A model generated the notes under the pieces. The model ran no database searches and was not told where the DNA came from. It saw nothing but the letters and a program-made list of their open reading frames with translations. A DNA stretch of 12,965 nucleotides from Gardnerella kenyensis (GTDB taxonomy: Bacteria > Actinomycetota > Actinomycetes > Actinomycetales > Bifidobacteriaceae): the NCBI GenBank assembly GCA_003585735.1, contig NQOH01000008.1, positions 8,011 through 20,975 of the forward strand. Direction: 5' to 3'. Every line of letters begins with the position of its first letter. The stretch's first letter is position 1. Both the position numbers and the translations under genes were made by a program. Shown here piece after piece: positions 1 to 5,080 of the stretch.

Positions 1-711
1 CCACACAAGAGTCCAAACCAAAACGTCGAAGAATGTGCCTGCGTTAATGGAGCTCTTAGAGTTACCAATTGCGAAGAAGTTGTTCAATCCGGTCCAAGTG
101 AACAGAACTGGATGGTTCCTGTCGTAGCTGGTGAATGCCATAGAAATCATGAAGATTAATGGCAAAATAGTAAAGAGGACGATGCCAGCGGTTGGAAGTG
201 TCATCAAACCAACGTGTGCTTTGCTGTCGAGCAGAGACGAAGCATCTTTAATGAAGTTTGCTGGCTTTTGGCCGTTTGCTGTAATAACTTGTGCTTTATA
301 AGAGCTACGAAGAGAAAGCGTTGCTAAATAAACAAGCACAATAATTGCGGCAAGAGACATAACGCCGTACAGCAAAATTTCTACGGAATTATCACCAGCG
401 GTATAATGCCAGAAACCGTTTATCTTAACCTTACCTTGCTTTACTGTGCCAAGCGTAAGAATCTTTGGAAGGTATTCTGAACCGGTTGTGAATAAGAATC
501 CTAAAAGAACAACTTCACACAGCAGGAACAAAATGCCTTTAGTGAATTGTTTGCGAACAAAAGTGCCGAAGCCGAAGATAATAATGGAAATCCACGAAAG
601 AATGTCTGCGTGCTCTGCAGCCTCTTTCAGTGAATATGGTGAAGGAGCAAAGCGTTCTACAACTGACGTCTTCTGGCGCCTTTGTCGCTTTGTGGATGTC
701 GTGCCAGTCAT
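1..711 (-). CDS. malF: MalF-like sugar ABC transporter permease (3' end outside window)
   Basis: Inner-membrane permease subunit of a maltose/malto-oligosaccharide ABC importer, which would pair with a MalG-type subunit and take sugar from MalE. The 237 codons present start at 711 with ATG (MTGTTSTKRQ...), after an AAAGG ribosome site seven bases upstream; the two ATGs further upstream in this frame context lead at once to a stop. A cytoplasmic, basic N-terminus is followed by membrane segments at about residues 38-50 and 58-76, then 108-134, and 167-194. The last is followed by AFTSYD and TGLNNF, a typical MalF start to the core transport domain (compare FTSY...GLxNF in family members). The frame is intact and runs off the window at base 1. 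About half of a usual MalF is visible; the EAA loop that contacts the ATPase is outside. It lies downstream of malE in the same orientation. Sugar specificity is inferred from neighbours. Confidence 0.9.
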   Translation of the reverse strand, partial: MTGTTSTKRQRRQKTSVVERFAPSPYSLKEAAEHADILSWISIIIFGFGTFVRKQFTKGILFLLCEVVLLGFLFTTGSEYLPKILTLGTVKQGKVKINGFWHYTAGDNSVEILLYGVMSLAAIIVLVYLATLSLRSSYKAQVITANGQKPANFIKDASSLLDSKAHVGLMTLPTAGIVLFTILPLIFMISMAFTSYDRNHPVLFTWTGLNNFFAIGNSKSSINAGTFFDVLVWTLVW

Positions 712-885
712 GACATACCTTTCATATAAACAGTGAGTGCTTTAGAGAAGTATATATAAATAACACGCCCCGGCCCCTTTTCACTATAGTGGGGACTGGG
801 GCGTGTTATTTGCAAACGCATAAGCTACTGGTAATTTTCACTTATACATTTCATATAAATTTATTTAGTTAGCATAATTAAATGC
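712..885. other. malE-malF intercistronic spacer
   Basis: This 174-base AT-rich spacer holds no gene. Besides the strong hairpin, a small inverted repeat AGCAT-6-ATGCT (871-886) overlaps the malE stop codon. The malF ribosome site (AAAGG, minus strand) sits at its left end. A TTTGCAAACG stretch near 809-818 resembles half of a LacI-family operator, but no second half is visible. Confidence 0.5.
759..810 (-). terminator. Intercistronic hairpin between malE and malF
   Basis: A long inverted repeat has arms AATAACACGCCCC (759-771) and its exact complement (798-810). An inner CCCC/GGGG pair follows after a small internal loop, and the apical loop is about 13 bases. On the minus strand the GC-rich stem is followed by TTATTTATATATA, which is only partly U-rich. 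It lies 75 bases after the malE stop and about 50 bases before malF. The likely role is partial termination or protection of the malE mRNA 3' end, which would give more binding protein than permease. This is inferred from position and structure. Confidence 0.75.
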
Positions 886-2118
886 TTACTTTACAGCTCC
901 CGCCAAACCCTTAGCAAAGTCAGCGGTCTTGTCTGCAGCGTTTCCGTCCTTAACTTCGTGGTTTACGATTGCCTTACCGAAGTTGCCCATTGGCTCCCAG
1001 AAGCTACCCATCTCTGGGATTGCTGGCTGCAAGACAGAAGTCTTAGCAATGGTTTCCATCTGAGCAACAGCAGCTGGATCAGACTTTACGCTGTCAGCAA
1101 GAGACTTGTCGGAAGGAATAACGCCCTGCTTCTCATAAGCAATCTGCTGGGACTTCTTGGAGCCCAAGAATGCAGCGAACTTAGCAGCCATCTCTGGGTG
1201 CTTGGAGTTAGGGTTGTAAGCAACAGCCTTAGAACCAGCGAAGGACTTCATCTGATGCTCGCCGGACTCGGTCTTGAAGGTTGGAAGAGCAGCAGCAGCG
1301 TAGTTGTCGCCCAAAATCTGCTTCACGTTTGCAGCATCCCAAGAACCGGAGAAGTAAGCGTCAACCTTGCCACTCTTGAGGCCGTTCAAGCCAGCGCTGT
1401 TGCCATCAAGCACGAAGTTCTTGTTGTCAAAGAGCTTTACGATGTACTTGGTGATTTCAGCAGCCTTGTCGCTGAGCTTCATGCCAGCCTTGGCGTCGTT
1501 GCCCTTCTCGCCGAAGAGAGTCATGTTGCCATCGAGGTAGAAGCCTGGGAGATACCAAGCGTTGCTAAGATCGAATGCAACCTTGCCCTTCTCGAGCATC
1601 TTGTCGAGGGACTTGACGTCGTCAGCAGCAAACTTGGACTTGTTGTAGTACATGAACCAAGTGTTGCCGGTGTAAGGAACGCCGTACATCTTGCCGTCCT
1701 GAGCGGTAACAGAATTAATCAAAGTATCTTCGTTCTGTTCCTTGACCTGCTTTGCAGCATCATCGCTCAACTCGCCGATTGCGCCAGCCTTGACCAAATC
1801 GCCAAGCTGATCGTTAGGGAAGAGATAAACATCAGCAGCAGCCTTTGCATCCTTCTTTACAGACTCAGCAGCTTTTGGTGGCTCAACAACAGTGTTCTTG
1901 AACTTAACGTTTGGGTTAGCCTTCTGGAATTCCTTCTCAACGGTGTCAACCCAGCCGCCTGCCTTCTGATCTTCAGAAGCAGACCAAACAGTAAGCTGAA
2001 CAGGGCCGGATTCAGTGGCCTTCTTATCGCTAGTGGCAGTGCTTGAACCGCAAGCTGCAAATCCAAACAAAGTAGCAACTGCAAGACCTGCACCCAGCAT
2101 CTTCTTAATATTCGTCAT
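886..2118 (-). CDS. malE: Maltose/malto-oligosaccharide-binding lipoprotein (ABC importer)
   Basis: Extracellular solute-binding lipoprotein, 410 residues, that captures malto-oligosaccharides and delivers them to the MalF/MalG permease. The N-terminus is a classic lipoprotein signal: MTNIKKMLGAGLAVATLFGF then AAC, with the lipid-modified cysteine at residue 23, followed by a Ser/Thr/Lys linker. The mature part reads LTVWSASEDQKAGGW, then KEFQKANPNV, VYLFPNDQLGDLVKAG, YGVPYTGNTWFMYYNK, SGSWDAANVKQ and MKSFAGSKAVAYNPNSKHP. This is the normal order of motifs in MalE-type proteins (SBP family 1), and the length is normal. The start at 2118 is supported by a near-perfect Shine-Dalgarno sequence, AGGAGGT, at 2124-2130. 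The gene leads the minus-strand operon and diverges from the GH13 gene. The ligand is inferred from motifs and the two flanking glucosidases; a related alpha-glucan sugar is possible. Confidence 0.93.
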   Translation of the reverse strand: MTNIKKMLGAGLAVATLFGFAACGSSTATSDKKATESGPVQLTVWSASEDQKAGGWVDTVEKEFQKANPNVKFKNTVVEPPKAAESVKKDAKAAADVYLFPNDQLGDLVKAGAIGELSDDAAKQVKEQNEDTLINSVTAQDGKMYGVPYTGNTWFMYYNKSKFAADDVKSLDKMLEKGKVAFDLSNAWYLPGFYLDGNMTLFGEKGNDAKAGMKLSDKAAEITKYIVKLFDNKNFVLDGNSAGLNGLKSGKVDAYFSGSWDAANVKQILGDNYAAAALPTFKTESGEHQMKSFAGSKAVAYNPNSKHPEMAAKFAAFLGSKKSQQIAYEKQGVIPSDKSLADSVKSDPAAVAQMETIAKTSVLQPAIPEMGSFWEPMGNFGKAIVNHEVKDGNAADKTADFAKGLAGAVK

Positions 2119-2136
2119 CCTTGACCTCCTATATCA

Positions 2137-2152
2137 TGCCAAAAAACTGGCA
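2137..2152 (-). promoter_or_regulatory. Inverted repeat just upstream of malE ribosome site
   Basis: TGCCA and TGGCA flank a six-base A/T-rich loop only seven bases upstream of the AGGAGGT ribosome site of malE. It could be an operator or a leader hairpin next to the ribosome site. The arms are short, so the assignment is tentative. Confidence 0.35.
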
Positions 2153-2171
2153 CATCATTTGGTGGCGTAGT

Positions 2172-2184
2172 AACGGACTCCGTT
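2172..2184. promoter_or_regulatory. Perfect 13-bp palindrome in malE leader
   Basis: AACGGACTCCGTT is a perfect dyad of two six-base arms around one central base. It lies 54-66 bases upstream of the malE start. It could bind a dimeric repressor or activator, or fold as a small hairpin in the malE leader RNA. The half-site AACGGA recurs on the minus strand near 2236-2241. Confidence 0.4.
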
Positions 2185-2377
2185 GTGGCGCAACATCGCT
2201 ATTGCTGCGTAGAGCAGCGTCACAAGTCTCACAAATCCGTTCGTAAGCAATGTGTGGTATACACGGATATTATTCTGTTTGCAAATGAGTGGCGGGTTAG
2301 CGCAAATATTTTTTATAATATAAAATTTCAAGTAGCTGATTGTAAATTAATTAACGCAACGCGAGAAGGGCAAAATA

Positions 2378-4084
2378 ATGGGATTATATAGTCACGCACA
2401 ATGGCTTAAAGACGCTGTTTTTTACGAAATTTATCCGCAAAGTTTTTACGATACGAATGGTGACGGCATAGGTGATATTCAGGGAATTATAAAAAAATTA
2501 GATTATGTAAAATCGCTTGGTTGCAACGCAATTTGGCTTAATCCTTGCTACGATTCGCCTTTTAAAGATGCAGGTTACGATGTGCGAGATTATAAAAAAG
2601 TTGCAGCTCGTTACGGTACTAACGAAGATTTAAAGCAGCTTTTTAACGAAGCACACACTTGCGGAATGCATATTTTGCTTGATTTAGTGCCGGGGCATAC
2701 TAGCGAAGAGCACGAGTGGTTTAAGAAAAGTTCGAAAGTTCAAGAAAACGAGTTAAGCAAGCGCTACATTTGGACTGATAGTGCGTTTAGCGGCTATTCT
2801 ATGCCGTTTATTGGCGGCGAAACTGAGCGCGACGCAACGTATATTCTAAACTTTTTCAAATGCCAGCCTGCGCTAAATTACGGTTTTGCGCATAGGGATC
2901 GCGATTGGCAATCTTCTCCTGATTCTAAAGAAGCGGCTGAAACTCGCGCTGCAATGGTTGATGTTATGCGATTTTGGCTTTCGCTTGGCGCGGATGGTTT
3001 CCGCGTTGATATGGCAGATTCGCTTGTAAAAAACGATGACAATAATGGCGAAGGGAGTCTTGGCAAAGACAATACGATTCGCGCATGGCAGGAAATGCTT
3101 GGAACTGTTAAGGAAGAGTACCCTGATGCTGCTTTTGTGTCCGAATGGGGGCGTCCTCGCCAGGCTCTTGCTGCCGGATTTGACATGGACTTTTATTTAA
3201 GCTGGCGTTGGGATGGGAATCCTAACGGTTATGCGCGTTTGGCTAGGGATGTTGACAACGCTTTGGATAACAATCCAGAGCATGATCACAGCTACTTTTC
3301 GGCGCGCGGCGGCGGAAGTATTTGCCCATTTTTGGACGACTACTGTCCGCAATACGAATCAACTTGCGACCAAGGTTACTTTAGCTTTATTACTTGCAAT
3401 CACGACACACCGCGCATGGCTCCGCGACTAGACGATCGTGAGCGCAGAGTCGCTTTCGGCATGCTGCTTACAATGCCAGGCGTGCCTTTTGTTTACTACG
3501 GTGACGAAATTGGCATGAAATATTTAGATATTCCAACAAAAGAAGGCGGCTACGCCCGAACCGGCACGCGCACGCCAATGCAGTGGGACGACACGAAAAA
3601 TCTTGGATTCTCCACGGCTGCAAAATCGAAACTATATTTGCCTGTTGAAGCGCGAGCGGACGGACGCACTTGCGCAAACTCTCGCAAACAAGCTGTAGAA
3701 AGTGGCGAAATTCCAACTGTTTCTGCGCAAATTAATTGCGAAGATTCCTTCCTTTCATGGGTGCGCTCGCTTATTGCGCTTCGTCATAGTCGCGCTTCTT
3801 TGCAAGCTGACGCGTCTTGGCGAGTTTTGTATGCTCCTGTTGACGGCCGCGGATTTGCTTACGAGCGTTGCGCAAAAAGTAACGAAGGAGAATCAGCTGC
3901 TGAAAGAAGTATCGTTGTTATGAACCCTGGAGTAAACGCAGAAATGGTGACGTTTGAAGCGCTGGCAAATCTTACTCAGGAAGCAGTTGAAAATCCTTTG
4001 CTGAAAATTGGCGAAGTATTAAGCGATGGAAATTCATTGAAACTCGGCGCACAAAGTTTCGCAATATTCAATCTGCCGCTTTAA
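2378..4084 (+). CDS. GH13 alpha-glucosidase-type glycoside hydrolase
   Basis: Retaining alpha-glucosidase or related alpha-amylase-family enzyme, 568 residues, with no signal peptide. It would act in the cytoplasm on imported malto- or isomalto-oligosaccharides. The N-terminal (beta/alpha)8 barrel starts at FYEIYPQSFYDTNGDGIGDI (about 15-34), which includes the DTNGDG calcium-type loop. Region I is DLVPGH (102-107), unusual in having Gly where DVVxNH has Asn. Region II is GFRVDMAD with nucleophile Asp211, region III has acid/base Glu256 in VSEWG, and region IV is NHD (His342, Asp343). The C-terminal part is a small beta domain ending around FAIFNLPL. ATG 2378 follows AGAAGGG at 2364-2370 with a seven-base gap. 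It is the first gene of a plus-strand group. Exact linkage specificity (alpha-1,4, alpha-1,6 or transglycosylation) cannot be read from the sequence. Confidence 0.9.
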   Translation: MGLYSHAQWLKDAVFYEIYPQSFYDTNGDGIGDIQGIIKKLDYVKSLGCNAIWLNPCYDSPFKDAGYDVRDYKKVAARYGTNEDLKQLFNEAHTCGMHILLDLVPGHTSEEHEWFKKSSKVQENELSKRYIWTDSAFSGYSMPFIGGETERDATYILNFFKCQPALNYGFAHRDRDWQSSPDSKEAAETRAAMVDVMRFWLSLGADGFRVDMADSLVKNDDNNGEGSLGKDNTIRAWQEMLGTVKEEYPDAAFVSEWGRPRQALAAGFDMDFYLSWRWDGNPNGYARLARDVDNALDNNPEHDHSYFSARGGGSICPFLDDYCPQYESTCDQGYFSFITCNHDTPRMAPRLDDRERRVAFGMLLTMPGVPFVYYGDEIGMKYLDIPTKEGGYARTGTRTPMQWDDTKNLGFSTAAKSKLYLPVEARADGRTCANSRKQAVESGEIPTVSAQINCEDSFLSWVRSLIALRHSRASLQADASWRVLYAPVDGRGFAYERCAKSNEGESAAERSIVVMNPGVNAEMVTFEALANLTQEAVENPLLKIGEVLSDGNSLKLGAQSFAIFNLPL

Positions 4085-4202
4085 GTCGCAATAAATACTG
4101 CGATACAATAAACGGTAGTAAAACAGAGCAGTAAAAAATAAGCAAGCGTTGCTTAGAACGACGCTACTTAAAACAACGCGTGAAAACAAGGGAGTGCAAG
4201 TC
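4085..4202. other. Spacer between GH13 gene and traX-like gene
   Basis: The 118 bases hold no convincing gene. Two hairpins are visible. One is TCGCA-8-TGCGA (4086-4103), right after the GH13 stop. The other is TAAGCAA-GCG-TTGCTTA (4139-4155). Neither is followed by a T-run on the plus strand, so read-through into the next gene is plausible. The right end carries the ribosome site AAGGGAG (4188-4194) of the TraX-family gene. Confidence 0.5.
4133..4155 (-). terminator. Terminator-like hairpin reading leftward
   Basis: A seven-base perfect stem, TAAGCAA/TTGCTTA, encloses a three-base loop (4139-4155). Read on the minus strand it is followed directly by TTTTTT (4138-4133), the form of an intrinsic terminator. 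No minus-strand gene is seen upstream of it. It may stop antisense transcripts, or may have no role as a terminator. The stem is short and AT-rich. Confidence 0.3.
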
Positions 4203-4979
4203 ATGGATGTGCTAAAGCCTAAAATTCGTGCAGATAAAAACATAAAAATGGGCATTACTTTGCGCAAGTTTAAAATGCTTGGCGCATTCATGATGATGCT
4301 TAGTGCATTTAGCGCTCCCGTAATACCGCATTTGTTTGGCGGCTTGCACAAAGACAACATGCTTGCCCTTACATTTGCGGTTCTTTGCGAAGTAGTGAGC
4401 TGGACGGCGATGCCGTGGTACGCGTGGATTCTTATGCGCGGGTATCACAATACGCATAACGTGAATCTTTACATATTGCGACTTTTGATTTTGGCAATAA
4501 TTTGCGAAGTGCCGTACGATCTTACTACATCCGGTTGCGCGTTTGATTTGCGCTCGCAAAATCCAGTGTTTGCGCTGGTGATTGCGCTATTCGTTCTTAT
4601 GGGAATCGACATGATTCGGGAGCGTTTTAGCGGTTTTTCGCGCGGCGCTGCGTATGTTGCGCTAGTGGTTGCAGGATTATTGTGGAATATTATTGGCAAA
4701 GTTTATGTGCGTCAGCAAATTTTCTGGGGAGGCGCGATATTTCTTGTGTTCGTGCTGATTTTTGAGCTGATGCAAAAGCATGAAATTCGCATGGAGCTTA
4801 TTTCCGGTATGTTTGGCGCTATGTCGATGCTTGCGCCAGGCATTGGCGTGGCAGTGTTGCACTACCGCAGCCCTTATGGTGACGGGCATAAGGATTCGCC
4901 AGTATTTCGCTGGACAATGTACGCGTGGTACCCGGTAATGCTGGCGATTGCCGCGTTGTTCGCAGTATTCGTCAAATAA
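4203..4979 (+). CDS. TraX-family integral membrane protein
   Basis: Polytopic membrane protein of 258 residues related to the TraX family, whose founding member acetylates F pilin; the role in Gram-positive bacteria is not established. ATG 4203 is chosen because AAGGGAG lies eight bases upstream; the frame extends to an ATG at 4149, but without a ribosome site. About eight hydrophobic segments are visible, beginning FKMLGAFMMMLSAFSAPVIP (residues 23-42). The diagnostic stretch is RGYHNTHNVNLYILRLL followed by ICEVPYDL, which matches the GYxxTRNxxKYLLRL...PF signature of TraX proteins. The first segment lacks the Asp-His pair that I expect in many family members (MLIDHIG). It sits between two glycoside hydrolase genes on the same strand, with spacers of 118 and 101 bases. 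A link to sugar use, or acylation of a cell-envelope polymer, is conjecture. Confidence 0.72.
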   Translation: MDVLKPKIRADKNIKMGITLRKFKMLGAFMMMLSAFSAPVIPHLFGGLHKDNMLALTFAVLCEVVSWTAMPWYAWILMRGYHNTHNVNLYILRLLILAIICEVPYDLTTSGCAFDLRSQNPVFALVIALFVLMGIDMIRERFSGFSRGAAYVALVVAGLLWNIIGKVYVRQQIFWGGAIFLVFVLIFELMQKHEIRMELISGMFGAMSMLAPGIGVAVLHYRSPYGDGHKDSPVFRWTMYAWYPVMLAIAALFAVFVK

Positions 4980-5061
4980 AAGCGCGTGCTAATTAATAAA
5001 AATCGTAAGTTAATTAAATAAAATCGTAAGTTAATTAAATAAAAGCGTAAGTTAATTAAAT
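4978..5061 (+). repeat. Four 21-bp AT-rich tandem repeats
   Basis: Three head-to-tail 21-base units (4999-5019, 5020-5040, 5041-5061) differ at only one position. Each is built as AAAA(T/G)CGTAAG followed by TTAATTAAAT. A diverged fourth copy (4978-4998) keeps the AAAAGCG and TAATTAA parts and overlaps the TraX stop codon. Each clear copy contains the palindrome TTAATTAA. The array ends eleven bases before the GH31 ribosome-site GG. It may vary in copy number between strains and may act as an AT-rich spacer or protein-binding array. Confidence 0.9.
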
Positions 5062-5080
5062 AAAAAGCAAAGGTGCAAAA

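Larger units (their letters stand above)
2119..2377. promoter_or_regulatory. Divergent malE / GH13 control region
   Basis: The 259 bases separate two divergently read sugar genes and must hold both promoters. A perfect -10-like TATAAT lies at 2314-2319, reading toward the GH13 gene, without a clear -35 at normal spacing. I cannot fix the malE promoter. Inverted repeats seen are AACGGA-C-TCCGTT (2172-2184), TTTGCAAA (2278-2285), TGCCA-6-TGGCA (2137-2152), GCTGC-5-GCAGC (2204-2218) and ATCCGT...ACGGAT (about 2235-2268). TTTGCAAA resembles the core of LacI-family operators that control maltose genes in this phylum. A LacI-type repressor is inferred; none is encoded in the window. Confidence 0.6.

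Noticed and set aside
446..736. Plus-strand open frame of 96 codons
   Set aside because: It is antisense to malF, whose frame is continuous and has family motifs.
958..2046. Long open frame (362 codons) on the plus strand
   Set aside because: It lies wholly antisense to malE, has no ribosome site and no recognisable motifs. It follows from the strong codon bias of malE.
2185..2391. Plus-strand open frame of 68 codons in the divergent region
   Set aside because: It overlaps the GH13 start out of frame, has no ribosome site, and its product is compositionally odd with no motifs.
2491..2497. A7 run in the GH13 gene as a second phase-variation tract
   Set aside because: Seven As are common by chance in AT-rich genes and code ordinary Lys-Lys in a conserved region. 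Nothing suggests switching.
4149..4202. Upstream ATG giving the TraX-like protein 18 more residues
   Set aside because: No ribosome site precedes 4149 and it falls within a hairpin arm. ATG 4203 has AAGGGAG at good spacing.
4978..5061. The 21-bp repeats as a CRISPR array
   Set aside because: The units are contiguous with no unique spacers, so they are simple tandem repeats.
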